Positions 19,514 to 29,204 of a DNA stretch of 64,000 nucleotides are shown piece by piece. Within the stretch, counting starts at the first letter, position 1; each line of letters begins with the position of its first letter. The DNA lies in assembly GCF_000959725.1 (NCBI RefSeq), contig NZ_CP009322.1:2914001-2978000 (forward strand). Reading direction: 5' to 3'. Both the position numbers and the translations under genes were made by a program. Source of the DNA: Burkholderia gladioli. GTDB lineage: Bacteria; Pseudomonadota; Gammaproteobacteria; Burkholderiales; Burkholderiaceae. The notes under the pieces were generated by a model. The model searched no databases and had not been told where the DNA came from. It was given only the letters and a program-made list of their open reading frames with translations.

Positions 19514-20122
19514 TCAATGCGCCACGCCGCTCAGCGTGCCGAGATGCCGTTCACGGTCAAAGGCCTCGTTCACGTCGCAATACCTGCCGGTCGACTGTGT
19601 GCGCTTGACCAGCTTGAAGTACAGCGGCGGCCAGCCGATCGTGCCGTCGTCGTTGCGCGTCAGCACGTAGTCGCTGAAGCGCACCGTCTCCGAAGCCGCG
19701 TAGTTGTCGCCCATCTCGCGCGTCGCCACGATCAGCCGCATCGGCTGCCCCGCCGCCGCCTTCAGCAGGCGGAAATCCTGCAGCAGGCAGTCCGCGCCGC
19801 CGTTCACGGTCAGCGTGTCGATTTCGTCGTCGTCGGCGCCCTTGGCCCCGGGCTTGCCCGGCGCGCCGTACAGCGGCACCAGGTTCCACTGGCCGCCATT
19901 GGCCTTGTCGACGAAGTGGAAGCTGATCATGTCGAAGCCATGCGCGTTGTAGTTCTCGCGCCAGCTGCGTATCACGTAGCCGTCGTTGCCGTCGAACGAG
20001 ACGCGCGTCATGCCGTTGGCGACCGGCACCACCCGCGACAGCTCTCGGCCGGCCAGCGCCAGGCCGGCGCCCGCGCCGATCACGACGAGCACCACGATGC
20101 CGGCGATCCAGCGTTTCTTCAT
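19514..20122 (-). CDS. Secreted or membrane-anchored protein, tentatively CarG-like
   Basis: A 202-aa protein starting MKKRWIAGIVVLVVIGAGAG, an uncleaved anchor or signal peptide, followed by a soluble periplasmic domain. Blocks GMTRVSFDGNDGYVIRSW and YFKLVKRTQSTGRYCDVNEAF resemble, by eye, carbapenem self-resistance CarG-family proteins; I cannot confirm this. AGGA lies about 6 nt before the start at 20122. No carbapenem biosynthesis genes are present, so any resistance role would be speculative. Confidence 0.6.
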   Translation of the reverse strand: MKKRWIAGIVVLVVIGAGAGLALAGRELSRVVPVANGMTRVSFDGNDGYVIRSWRENYNAHGFDMISFHFVDKANGGQWNLVPLYGAPGKPGAKGADDDEIDTLTVNGGADCLLQDFRLLKAAAGQPMRLIVATREMGDNYAASETVRFSDYVLTRNDDGTIGWPPLYFKLVKRTQSTGRYCDVNEAFDRERHLGTLSGVAH

Positions 20123-20469
20123 GCGAAGTCCTGAACAGCTCGAGGTGCGCCACGCGCCCTGCGGCCGGCGCTCGCGCATCGAGAAAAAATGGGAAGCGCG
20201 GAGCTTGCAGGCGGCCGCCGGCCTTGTCAATCGAGGCCGGCGATAGGCGTCGCGAAACGCAACGATCATCCCCATTGCATCGAATCGCATCGACAATCCA
20301 CCCCGCGTCAGATGCAACGCGCGGGAAACCGGCAAAGCACTTCAGGCCGGCGCTCATAACCAAAGCGCAAATCGATGGTTTCGCGAGGCCGGGGCCGCCG
20401 ATTAGATTGCTGCTGATCCGGCTCGTTCGCAGCCGGTTCCGACGTTCTACCGACCTGACTCGTGCCTCG

Positions 20470-21564
20470 ATGACGCTCCGCTCCCGCCTCCGCCCCACTC
20501 GCTCCGTTCGTGCCCCTCGTGTCACCCGCCGCCGCTTCCGCGTCGATTTCGCCGCCCGCTTGTCGTCAATCGCCGCGGCCGCCGTGCTGGCGGTGCCGCT
20601 GGCCCTGCCGGCGCCGTCCGCGCAAGCCCAGGCCGCGCCCGACAACGCGCCGGTGCCCTCGCTGAAGGGCAAGCGGATCGGCATCACGGCCGCCGGCACC
20701 GATCATTACTGGGACCTGAAGGCCTACCAGGGCGCCATCGACGAGATCAAGCGCCTCGGCGGCACGCCGATCGCGCTCGACGCGGGCCGCAACGACAACC
20801 GCCAGATCGCCCAGATCCAGACGCTGATCGCGCAGAAGCCCGACGCGATCATCGAGCAGCTCGGCACCGCCTCGGTGCTCGAACCCTGGCTGCAGAAGAT
20901 CCGCCAGGCCGGCATCCCGCTGTTCACGATCGACACCGCCTCGCCGGCCAGCATCAACGACACCACCTCGGACAACTTCTTCATCGGCGAGCAACTGGCG
21001 CTGAAGCTGGTCAACGACATCCACGGCGAGGGCAACATCCTGGTGTTCAACGGCTTCTACGGCGTGCCGGTCTGCGCAATCCGCTACGACCAGCTGAAGG
21101 CGGTGCTGAAGTACTACCCGAAGGTCCACATCATCGAGCCCGAGCTGCGCGACGTGATCCCGAACACGGTGCAGAACGCCTATGCGCAGGTCAGCCAGTT
21201 GCTGACCAAGTACCCGAAGGGGCAGATCTCGGCGATCTGGTCGGCCTGGGACGTGCCGCAGGTGGGCGCCACGCAGGCCGTGGACGCCGCGCATCGCAGC
21301 GAGATCCGCACCTACGCGGTGGACGGCAGCCCCGACGTGGTGGCGCTGGTCAAGGATCCGAAGTCGAGCGCCGGCGCGGTGGTGGCGCAGCAGCCGGCGT
21401 TGATCGGCAAGACCGCCGCCGACAACGTGGCGCGCTACCTGGCGGGCGACCGCTCGCTGCCGCCCTATACCTACGTGCCCTCGCTGCTGGTGACCAAGGA
21501 CAATGCCGGCTCGCTGCAGCAGGCGCTCGGCCAAGCCCAGCCCGTTGCGGCCGCAACGAAATGA
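20470..21564 (+). CDS. Ribose-type ABC transporter substrate-binding protein
   Basis: A 364-aa periplasmic sugar-binding protein (peripla_BP_4 type). After an arginine-rich N-region there is a signal peptide (LSSIAAAAVLAVPLALPAPSAQAQA). The mature part begins GKRIGITAAGTDHYWDLKAY and includes AIIEQLGTASVLEPWLQKI and GNILVFNGFYGVPVC. The exact start is uncertain: 20470 gives a long basic leader, and later in-frame starts are possible. First gene of a four-gene import operon; its stop overlaps the next start (ATGA). Confidence 0.85.
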   Translation: MTLRSRLRPTRSVRAPRVTRRRFRVDFAARLSSIAAAAVLAVPLALPAPSAQAQAAPDNAPVPSLKGKRIGITAAGTDHYWDLKAYQGAIDEIKRLGGTPIALDAGRNDNRQIAQIQTLIAQKPDAIIEQLGTASVLEPWLQKIRQAGIPLFTIDTASPASINDTTSDNFFIGEQLALKLVNDIHGEGNILVFNGFYGVPVCAIRYDQLKAVLKYYPKVHIIEPELRDVIPNTVQNAYAQVSQLLTKYPKGQISAIWSAWDVPQVGATQAVDAAHRSEIRTYAVDGSPDVVALVKDPKSSAGAVVAQQPALIGKTAADNVARYLAGDRSLPPYTYVPSLLVTKDNAGSLQQALGQAQPVAAATK

Positions 21565-23114
21565 GCGGGCCGGCCAGCACGCCGCCCGCGCTGGCGCTGC
21601 GCGGCATCGTCAAGCGCTTCGACGGCGTGCCGGCCCTGCGCGGCGCCTCGCTGACGGTGCCGCGCGGCACCGTGCATGGCCTGATCGGCCAGAACGGCGC
21701 GGGCAAGTCCACCCTGATCAAGATCCTGGCCGGCATCCATGAGGCCGATGCGGGAAGCATCGAGGTGGACGGGCTCGCGCGACGCGGCGCGGCCGGGATC
21801 GGCTTCATCCACCAGGAACGCCTGCTGGCGCCGACGCTGACGGTGGCCGAGGCGCTGTGGCTGGGCCGCGAACCGGCCTTCGGGCCGCGCGCGGCCGGCT
21901 CGCTGCGCCTGCTAGACCGGCGCCGGATGCGGCGCGCGGCGCTCGACGCGCTCGATGCGCATTTCGGCGTGACGCTGCCGCCCGATCGGCTGATCGGCGA
22001 ACTGAGCGTGGCCGAGCAGCAACTGGTGCAGATCACGCGCGTGCTGGTGGAGCAGCCGGCCATCCTGGTGTTCGACGAGCCCACCGCCGCGCTGGTGAGC
22101 CGCGAGGTGGAGCGCCTGCTGCGCACCATCGAGCATCTGCGCGAGCGCGGCCAGACCATTCTCTATGTCTCGCACTACCTCAACGAGATCGCCCAGGTTT
22201 GCGACGGCGTGACGGTGCTGCGCGACGGCGCCGACGTGGCCCACTTCGATGCGCGCGCAAGCTCGGTGGAGACCATGGTGGCCGCGATGATCGGCGAGGA
22301 TGCGCCGTCGGGCGCGCAGGCCGCGCCGCGCGCGATCGGCCCCGCGCGCCTGCGCGTGCAGGCATGGTCGGCGCCGGGCCGCTTCGAGGACGTGTCGTTC
22401 TCGGTGGGCCGCGGGGAAATCGTCGGCGTGACGGGCCTGCTCGGCTCGGGCGGCAAGCCGCTGGTGCGCAGCCTGTTCGGGCTCGAACGCGGCGTGAGCG
22501 GCAGCCTCGCGCTCGACGGCCGCGCGCTGCGCCTGCGCTCGCCGCGCGACGCGGTGCGCCAGGGCATCGCCTTCGTGCCGGAGGACCGCCGCGCGCACGG
22601 CGTGGCGCCCGCGTTGTCGGTGCGCGAGAACATCTCGCTGGCCAGCCTCGGGCGCGTGAGTCGCTTCGGCCTGATGGCCCGCGCGCGGGAAACCGGCATC
22701 GTGGCGGGCCTGATCGAGGCGCTCGCGATCCGCGCGCCCGGCAGCGACGCCCCGGTACGCCAGCTCTCGGGCGGCAACCAGCAGAAGGTCGCGCTCGCCA
22801 AGTGGCTGAGCCGCGCCTCGCATGTCTATCTGCTCGACGAGCCGACCATCGGCGTCGACATCGGCGCGAAGCACGAGATCTACCGGCTGCTGGAGCGCCT
22901 CGCGCGCGAGGGCGCCAGCGTGCTGCTGTTCTCGAGCGACCTGATCGAGCTGCTCGGCATCACCGACCGCGTGCTGGTGATGGCGCGCGGCCGCCTGGTT
23001 CGCGAACTCGTCACGCGCGACACCAACCGCCACGAACTGCTCGCCTGGGCCACCGGCGCGCGCGGCGGCGATGCCTTCGAGCGCAGCCAGGCACGCAGCG
23101 AGGTGGCGGCATGA
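21561..23114 (+). CDS. Ribose-type ABC transporter ATPase (double-domain)
   Basis: A 517-aa ATPase with two fused nucleotide-binding domains, as in RbsA/MglA. Domain 1 has Walker A GQNGAGKST and Walker B ILVFDEPTAAL, with a weak signature LSVAEQQ. Domain 2 has a degenerate Walker A (GLLGSGGKPL) but a good signature LSGGNQQKVALAKWL and VYLLDEPTIGVD, which is the normal asymmetry in this family. It overlaps both neighbours by ATGA, indicating translational coupling. Confidence 0.92.
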   Translation: MSGPASTPPALALRGIVKRFDGVPALRGASLTVPRGTVHGLIGQNGAGKSTLIKILAGIHEADAGSIEVDGLARRGAAGIGFIHQERLLAPTLTVAEALWLGREPAFGPRAAGSLRLLDRRRMRRAALDALDAHFGVTLPPDRLIGELSVAEQQLVQITRVLVEQPAILVFDEPTAALVSREVERLLRTIEHLRERGQTILYVSHYLNEIAQVCDGVTVLRDGADVAHFDARASSVETMVAAMIGEDAPSGAQAAPRAIGPARLRVQAWSAPGRFEDVSFSVGRGEIVGVTGLLGSGGKPLVRSLFGLERGVSGSLALDGRALRLRSPRDAVRQGIAFVPEDRRAHGVAPALSVRENISLASLGRVSRFGLMARARETGIVAGLIEALAIRAPGSDAPVRQLSGGNQQKVALAKWLSRASHVYLLDEPTIGVDIGAKHEIYRLLERLAREGASVLLFSSDLIELLGITDRVLVMARGRLVRELVTRDTNRHELLAWATGARGGDAFERSQARSEVAA

Positions 23115-24166
23115 GCAAGGTCCTCGACGCCCGGCCCGACGCGGCCGCCAGCGGCGACGCGCCGGCCACGCCGCGCCCGGGCCGCCGCCTGCCGCTGCCC
23201 GGCGCGCAATGGTGGCTGCGCAGCGGCGCGGCGCTCGCCTTCGCCGCCGTGCTGGCGGTGTTCGCGCTCAGCTCGCCGCTGTTCCTGACACTCGCCAATC
23301 TCGCCAACGTGGTCCAGCAATCGGCCGTGGTCGGCCTGCTCGGCTTCGGCCTGACGGTGGTGCTGATCGGCGGCGGCGCGGACCCGATCCGCGGCGGCCT
23401 CGACCTGTCGGTGGCCGCCAACCTCGGCTTGTGCGCCGCCGTGTACGCCGTCTCGCTGCGCGCCGGCATCTCGCCCGGCCTGGCGCTCGCGCTGACGCTG
23501 GCGGCCGGCGCGGCGGTCGGCGCGCTCAATGCCTTCGCGGTGATCGTGCTGCGCATCTACCCGCTGCTCGCCACGCTCACCACCATGAACCTGTGCGCCG
23601 GCTTCGAGCTGGTGCTCACGCAGAACACCTCGGTGCCGGCCAGCTCGCCGCTGCTCGCCTTCCTGCTCGGCGACGGCATCGCCGGCGTGCCCACCCTCGC
23701 GCTCGCGCTGCTGGCGGCGGCCGCCGTGTTCGCGCTGCTGATCCATCGCACGCCCTTCGGGCTGCGCCTGCACGCGGTGGGTGCGCATCCCGAGGCGGCC
23801 CGCGCGGCTGGCCTGCGCGTGAACCGCGCGATCGCGGCCAGCTACGTGCTGAGCGGGCTGGCGGCGGCGCTGGCCGCGCTCGCCAACCTCGCCCTGCTGA
23901 GCGGCAGCTCGCCCGGCGCCGGCGACAACCTGCTGACCGTGGTGGCCGCGGCCCTGCTCGGCGTGGTGTTCTCGCGCCGCCTGGTACCGACCATTCCCGG
24001 CACGCTGCTGGCGGTGCTGTTCATCGGCGTGATCGGCAACGGCTTCCAGCTCGACAACGTGTCGAGCTACTGGGTCAACGGCGTGGAAGGCGTGTTGATC
24101 CTGTTCGTGGTCGCGACCACCGCGATCGTGCGCCGCCGTCATGCCGGGAGCCGAGCCCATGACTGA
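23111..24166 (+). CDS. Ribose-type ABC transporter permease 1
   Basis: A 351-aa membrane permease of the BPD_transp_2 (RbsC) family with eight to ten helices. Family blocks include VGLLGFGLTVVLIGGGADPIRGGLDLSV, split by a short insertion, and HAVGAHPEAARAAGLRVNR, the EAA-like coupling loop. Starts at an ATGA overlap with the ATPase gene. Confidence 0.9.
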   Translation: MSKVLDARPDAAASGDAPATPRPGRRLPLPGAQWWLRSGAALAFAAVLAVFALSSPLFLTLANLANVVQQSAVVGLLGFGLTVVLIGGGADPIRGGLDLSVAANLGLCAAVYAVSLRAGISPGLALALTLAAGAAVGALNAFAVIVLRIYPLLATLTTMNLCAGFELVLTQNTSVPASSPLLAFLLGDGIAGVPTLALALLAAAAVFALLIHRTPFGLRLHAVGAHPEAARAAGLRVNRAIAASYVLSGLAAALAALANLALLSGSSPGAGDNLLTVVAAALLGVVFSRRLVPTIPGTLLAVLFIGVIGNGFQLDNVSSYWVNGVEGVLILFVVATTAIVRRRHAGSRAHD

Positions 24167-25139
24167 AGCCCGCCCGTCCACCCTCGCGCGCCTCGGCTCG
24201 CCGCGGCGCTTCACCCTGGTCGGCGCGCTGCTGGCCGTGATCCTGTTCTTCGCCGTGTTCGCGCCCGGCTTCGCGCGGCCCGGCAACCTGGCCGACGTGC
24301 TGCTCAACAACTTCGCGCTGCTCGCGATCGCCGCGCTCGGCATGACCCTCGCGCTGTCGCTGGGCGCCGTCGACCTCTCGCTGGGCAGCGCGATCGACCT
24401 GGCCAGCCTCGCCTTCGTGCTGCTGTGCGCCCATCACGTCGGCGTGCCGCTGGCGCTGGCCGGCGGCCTGGCGGCGGCCGCGGCGGTGGGCCTGTTCAAC
24501 AGCCTGCTGATCGCGCGGATCGGCATCGCGCCCTTCCTAGCCACGCTCGGCACGCTGTTCATCGGCCAGACGGTCCAGCAGCTCGCCACCGACGGCGGCC
24601 AGCCCGTCTACCTGCTGAACCTGGCCCTGCCGCCGCTGTTCGGCGCGCTCGCGCACGGCCGGCTCGGCGGCGTGCCGGTGCCGCTCCTGATCGTGGCGGC
24701 GCTGGCGCTGGCCGTGCATGCCGCGCTGGCCTGGTCGAGCTTCGGCCGCGCCGCCGTCGCCTTCGGCGTGCAGCCCGGCGTGGCCCGCCATTCGGGGCTG
24801 CCGGTGGCGGCCATCGTCACGGCCGGCTTCGTGGCCAGCGCGCTGGTCTATGGCGTGGTCGGGCTGCTGCTGTCGTCCACCGTCAAGGCCTATGTGCCGC
24901 TGTCCGGCAACGGCTTCCTGCTCAACGCGATCGGCGCCACCTTCATCGGCACCACGCTGTCGCCGGCGCGCCGGCCGAGCGTGCCGGGCACCCTGCTCGG
25001 CGTGCTGCTGCTGAGCCTGGTCGCCAACGGCCTGCTGCTGATCGGCTGGAATTTCTACTGGCAGCAGGTCGCCACCGGCGCGCTGATCCTGGCGGTGCTC
25101 GCGATCAGCTTCGCCGGGCGCCGTGGTGCGGTGGCCTGA
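24159..25139 (+). CDS. Ribose-type ABC transporter permease 2
   Basis: A 326-aa RbsC-family permease with GMTLALSLGAVDLSLGS and the coupling loop VAFGVQPGVARHSGLPV. It overlaps the previous gene by 8 bp; the ATG at 24159 is preferred to one at 24141 because GGGAG lies 8 nt before it. Two different permeases imply a heterodimeric channel. The substrate is unknown because the operon has no sugar-catabolic enzyme. Confidence 0.88.
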   Translation: MTEARPSTLARLGSPRRFTLVGALLAVILFFAVFAPGFARPGNLADVLLNNFALLAIAALGMTLALSLGAVDLSLGSAIDLASLAFVLLCAHHVGVPLALAGGLAAAAAVGLFNSLLIARIGIAPFLATLGTLFIGQTVQQLATDGGQPVYLLNLALPPLFGALAHGRLGGVPVPLLIVAALALAVHAALAWSSFGRAAVAFGVQPGVARHSGLPVAAIVTAGFVASALVYGVVGLLLSSTVKAYVPLSGNGFLLNAIGATFIGTTLSPARRPSVPGTLLGVLLLSLVANGLLLIGWNFYWQQVATGALILAVLAISFAGRRGAVA

Positions 25140-25180
25140 GCGCTCCCGTTTTTCCCGACTCCGACCCAGGTTTTTCCTCC

Positions 25181-26464
25181 ATGTCCCAAGATCGCGCTTC
25201 CGCCCTGCCTTCCGATCTCGCCGCAGCCACCGCCTGGGGCGAGCCGCCCCGCGACGCCTACGCGGGCCTGGTGGCCCCGTTCCGCCCGCTGTTCGCGCGT
25301 ATCCGCGAGCAGGCGGTCGCCAGCGAGCTCGAGCGCCGCCTGCCCTTCGAGACCATCGACTGGCTGCGCGACGCCGGCTTCACCGCCGTGCGCGTGCCGC
25401 GCGAATACGGCGGCCTCGGGCTCGGCCTGCCTGAATTCTTCGAGCTGCTGATCGAGCTGTCCGAAGCCGATTCGAACCCGACCCAGGCGCTGCGCGCGCA
25501 TTTCGGCTTCGTCGAGCATGTGCTCGGCAGCCCCGCCGCGCGGCGCGACACCTGGCTCACGCGGCTCGCGAAGGGCGATATCGTCGGCGGCGCGTGGTCC
25601 GAGAGCGGCGACGCGAAGCAGTCGCAGTTCGGCACGCGCCTCACGCGCGGCGAGCACGGCTGGCGCCTGGACGGCACCAAGTTCTACACCACCGGCTCGC
25701 TGTTCGCCGACTGGATCCATGTCGGCGCGACCGACCCGAACGACGCCTATGTCAGCGTCACCATCGACCGCCGCGCGAGCGGCGTGGAGGTGATCGACGA
25801 CTGGGACGGCATGGGGCAGCGCCTCACCGCCAGCGGCACCAGCCGTTTCGTGGCGGTGCCCGTCGACGAGCGCGAGATCGTCGAGCGCGCGCCCTTCGAT
25901 TACTCGGAAGCGTTCTATCAACTGGTGCACCTGGCCACGCTGGCCGGCATCGCCCGCGCGGCCGTCAACGACGCGGCGGCGCAGGTGGCCGCGCGCCGCC
26001 GCAGCTACAGCCATGCGCCGGCCGCGCGGCCCGCCGACGACGCGCAGGTGCTGCAAGTAATCGGCCGCGCCCGCTCGCAAGCCTGGGCGGCGGCGGCGGC
26101 CGTGGCGCAGTCGGCCCGCGCGCTCGAGCGCGCCACGCAGGCCGCGGCTGCCTCTACCCGGCCCGCGCAGGCCAGGCTCGACGGAGCGACCGCGAACCCG
26201 GGTGCGACCGCCATCGCCGAGGCCGAGCTCGAGATCTGGCAGGCCCAGGCGGTGGTCATCGAACTCGTGCTCGACGCCACCGGCAGCGTGTTCGACGCGC
26301 TCGGCGCCTCGGCGACGCTGCGCGGCAACGGCCTGGACCGCTACTGGCGCAATGCGCGCACCATCGCCTCGCACAACCCGCGCATCTACCGCGAACGCAT
26401 CGTCGGCGATTTCGCCGTGAACGGCACGCTGCCGCAAGGGCAGTGGCGCATCGGCATCGCCTGA
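25181..26464 (+). CDS. Acyl-CoA-dehydrogenase-fold flavin monooxygenase (SfnB/DszC-like)
   Basis: A 427-aa protein with the acyl-CoA dehydrogenase fold: N-terminal helical region with RVPREYGGLGLGLPEFFEL, a beta domain with GAWSESGDAKQSQF and WRLDGTKFYTTGSLFADWI, and a C-terminal helical domain ending YWRNARTIASHNPRIYRERI. The last block, with conserved Arg-Asn-Ala-Arg-Thr and His, is typical of FMNH2-dependent monooxygenases such as DszC and SfnB rather than true acyl-CoA dehydrogenases. It lies 41 bp after the importer operon and may process the imported compound (inference). There is no reductase gene nearby. Confidence 0.8.
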   Translation: MSQDRASALPSDLAAATAWGEPPRDAYAGLVAPFRPLFARIREQAVASELERRLPFETIDWLRDAGFTAVRVPREYGGLGLGLPEFFELLIELSEADSNPTQALRAHFGFVEHVLGSPAARRDTWLTRLAKGDIVGGAWSESGDAKQSQFGTRLTRGEHGWRLDGTKFYTTGSLFADWIHVGATDPNDAYVSVTIDRRASGVEVIDDWDGMGQRLTASGTSRFVAVPVDEREIVERAPFDYSEAFYQLVHLATLAGIARAAVNDAAAQVAARRRSYSHAPAARPADDAQVLQVIGRARSQAWAAAAAVAQSARALERATQAAAASTRPAQARLDGATANPGATAIAEAELEIWQAQAVVIELVLDATGSVFDALGASATLRGNGLDRYWRNARTIASHNPRIYRERIVGDFAVNGTLPQGQWRIGIA

Positions 26465-26766
26465 ACCCTCGGCAGCCCGAAGCCAGGACGCCCGGCAAAC
26501 CAGCCGGGCGCGGCGACACCTCGGGCTGATTGCGCAGCACCCGCTGCCGGCATCCCCGCCGGCCACGGCTCACCGCCCCGCTTCGCGAAGCCGGCGTCGC
26601 CTCGCGCGCCCCGCACTGCTCGCATCTTCCCGCTTTCGGCGCTCCCGGATTCCGCTAATATCGGCGCACAACTGGCCGCCCGGCCGGCTAGCCCACCGGC
26701 CCCGCGTCCGGATCACGGGTCCGGCACCGGCGCGGTCGCCCGGATCCACTGTATGGGTAATGCGCC
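26465..26766. other. Intergenic region with a weak hairpin
   Basis: About 300 bp without a gene. A 7-bp GCCCGGC/GCCGGGC hairpin at 26490-26509 just after the stop codon could act as a weak terminator, though it lacks a T-run. The rest is featureless GC-rich leader of the kinase gene. Confidence 0.5.
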
Positions 26767-28716
26767 ATGCGCCGATTTTTCTCCCTGAACCCGCTGCCCA
26801 GGCCGGGCCTGCGCCAGCTGACGATCCAGCAGAGGATGCGCATCGGCCTCACCCTGGTGGTAGCGATGCTGGCGCTGCTGTGCGGCACGATCCTTGCGAA
26901 CAGCTACGCGCGCTACCGCCAGGGCAACGCGGACCTGCGCGCCTTCGAGCTGGTGCGCATCGCGATGGTGGCCGCCAACCGGGTCTCGGCCGAACGCGGG
27001 CCGACCAACGACCAGCTCGCCCACCTGCGCGGCGACGACGCCGTCGAGCGGCGCAACCTCGCCGAGGCACGCGAGCGCTCCGACGCGGCCCTGGCCGCAT
27101 TCCGCGACGGCCTGGCCCATGCCTCGAATCTCGGGCCGACCGACCCCGAAGGCCTGCGCGGCGCGCTCGACCTGATCATCGCGCGGCTGGCGGCGGCACG
27201 CCGGGAGGTGGACGCGCTGGCCGCGCAACCGAGCGCCGCGCGCACCGAGCGGCAGATCGAGCAACTACAGGTGCGCCTGTTCGGCATCGTCGACGCGCTC
27301 GCGCCGCTGATCGACGACCTGTCCACCCACGCCACGCTAGGCAACCCCGACGTGGCCGGCGCGCTGCTGCTCGCGCGCCTGCTCGGCGACCTGCGCGAAT
27401 ACTCCGGCCGGCTCGGCTCGCTGTTCATCGCGCCGATGTTCCTGAGGCAGCCGCTCGATCCCGAGCGGCTCTCGCAGATCATGCTGATGCGCGGGCGCAT
27501 CGAGCAGTTGCGCTCGCTGATCGCCGGGGCGGTGGTGCCGCAGCTCGCCAACCCGGCGATCGCGGTCGACTTCATGCGCCTGAACAGCGCGCTCGACAAC
27601 GGCATCGTGCCGCTGGTCGACCAGACCTTCACCGAGGGCCGCGACGGCCGCTATTCGACCAGCGCCGCCGACTTCTCGCGGCGCATCGTGCCGATGTTCC
27701 AGCCCGCCGAGCAATTGCGCGATCGCGTGATCGAGTCGGCGCAGGCGCGCGCCACCGCCTACCGCAACCTGGCGCGCCTGCGCGTGGCGATCTCGATCGT
27801 CGCCACCCTGCTCAGCCTCGCGATCCTGTATGTGCTGGTGCGCAGCACGCGCCGCGCCCTGCTGATCCCGCTGGACCACCTGCGCCGGCGCATCATCGCC
27901 TTGAGCGAGGGCGACGTCTCGCCGATCACCGTGCCGGCCGGCGCGAGCCTGGAAATCCGGCATGTCAGCGAGGCACTCGACACCTTGCGCCGCGCCTATG
28001 TCCGCCGCAACGTGCTGGAGCGGCAGCGCGACGACATGCTGACGCTGTTCTCGCACGACATGCGCGCGCCGCTCACCTCGGTGATCGTGCTCGTCAACCA
28101 GCCCGACGAGGCGCCGGGCGCCTGCCCGCCCGATTGCGTGCCGCGCGAGCGGCTCGCGCGCATCGACAAGCTCGCGCGCCACACGCTGGCGATGGCCGAC
28201 GGCTTCGCGCAGATGTCGCGCGCCGAGGCCGGCGAATACGAGCCGGTGCTGGTCAACCTCGCCGACCTGATGAACGAGGCGCGCGACGCGGTCTGGCCGC
28301 TCGCGCGCGAGAAGGCAATCGTGATCGACGACGTGGCGCGCCGCGAGGATGCGCTGGTGCGCGGCGACCCGGCGCTGCTCTCGCGCGCGCTGATCAACCT
28401 GCTCGCCAATGCCGTCAAGTACAGCGAGGCGCACACGCGCGTCGAATGCTCGGTCGAATTGAGCGAGGACCGCGCCACCGTGCGCTGCGTGATCCGCGAC
28501 CACGGCTACGGCATCGACATCGCCGACCAGGCGCGGCTGTTCGAGCGCTACCGACGCTTCCGCCTCGACGGCCAGCCGGAGACCAAGGGCGTCGGGCTCG
28601 GGATGGCCTTCGTGAAGGCGGTGATGGAGCGCCACGCCGGCGAGATCCGCGTGCGCAGCGCGGCCTGGCAGGGCACCACGGTGACGCTGGCGCTGCCGGC
28701 GGCCGACGGGGCTTGA
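26767..28716 (+). CDS. Orphan membrane sensor histidine kinase
   Basis: A 649-aa kinase. A first membrane helix lies at about residues 25-45 (IGLTLVVAMLALLCGTILA), then an all-helical extracytoplasmic sensor of about 290 residues, then a second helix (VAISIVATLLSLAILYVLV). A HAMP domain follows, then HisKA with the phospho-acceptor in LFSHDMRAPLTS, and HATPase_c with NLLANAVKYS, DHGYGIDIADQARLFERY and GVGLGMAFVKAVMERHAG. All catalytic boxes are present. No response-regulator gene is adjacent, which is unusual. Confidence 0.9.
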   Translation: MRRFFSLNPLPRPGLRQLTIQQRMRIGLTLVVAMLALLCGTILANSYARYRQGNADLRAFELVRIAMVAANRVSAERGPTNDQLAHLRGDDAVERRNLAEARERSDAALAAFRDGLAHASNLGPTDPEGLRGALDLIIARLAAARREVDALAAQPSAARTERQIEQLQVRLFGIVDALAPLIDDLSTHATLGNPDVAGALLLARLLGDLREYSGRLGSLFIAPMFLRQPLDPERLSQIMLMRGRIEQLRSLIAGAVVPQLANPAIAVDFMRLNSALDNGIVPLVDQTFTEGRDGRYSTSAADFSRRIVPMFQPAEQLRDRVIESAQARATAYRNLARLRVAISIVATLLSLAILYVLVRSTRRALLIPLDHLRRRIIALSEGDVSPITVPAGASLEIRHVSEALDTLRRAYVRRNVLERQRDDMLTLFSHDMRAPLTSVIVLVNQPDEAPGACPPDCVPRERLARIDKLARHTLAMADGFAQMSRAEAGEYEPVLVNLADLMNEARDAVWPLAREKAIVIDDVARREDALVRGDPALLSRALINLLANAVKYSEAHTRVECSVELSEDRATVRCVIRDHGYGIDIADQARLFERYRRFRLDGQPETKGVGLGMAFVKAVMERHAGEIRVRSAAWQGTTVTLALPAADGA

Positions 28717-29204
28717 GGTTGGTTGCGGCGCGGCGTGGTCAAGCCGCGGCGGCGATGCCGGCTGTAAGCGCTCGAAAACTTGCTTTCGATGAGCGCATTA
28801 CGACCCACTGCGATCCAGCGCTTGGATGCTGTAGACGTCCGCTGCCGATCCACTCCGGCCGGTCGACCCGACGCGACAAAGCGAGCGGCTTTCAAGGTAC
28901 TACGGACGTTCGTGCAGTCGCATTGGAAGACGGGAGGCCTGAGCGGCCATTGCCGGTAGGTGGAGCCAATGCCAGCTAACGGCTTGACAACGGGGACCGA
29001 TTCTACGCAGGTTTTTAGCGGTCGCGACCAACGTGAATTGACAGGGCATTGTCAAAGGCGAATCAATTCGTTACCCGGGCATCGCCCCCGGCTCTTCCAG
29101 ACGGACCGTGACTGCCGACGGTCAATCCGCAAAGCCGTGTAAAACAATTCTCAAGCATCCCCGTTCGGGACAGTCCGGGTCACTTCTCGTCTGAGAACCG
29201 ACGC
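28717..29204. other. Intergenic stretch without a supported gene
   Basis: About 490 bp. Short open frames exist on both strands but none shows a ribosome-binding site or recognisable domain. Base composition falls relative to the preceding genes, suggesting the start of acquired or decayed DNA. Confidence 0.5.

Noticed and set aside
28789..28895. Possible small gene after the histidine kinase
   Set aside because: Only short frames without ribosome-binding sites; looks like decayed intergenic DNA.
29131..29200. TTCTCAAG and CTCGTCTGAGAA motifs resembling the transposon ends
   Set aside because: Match is partial, no tandem arrangement and no TGT/ACA terminus; likely chance.
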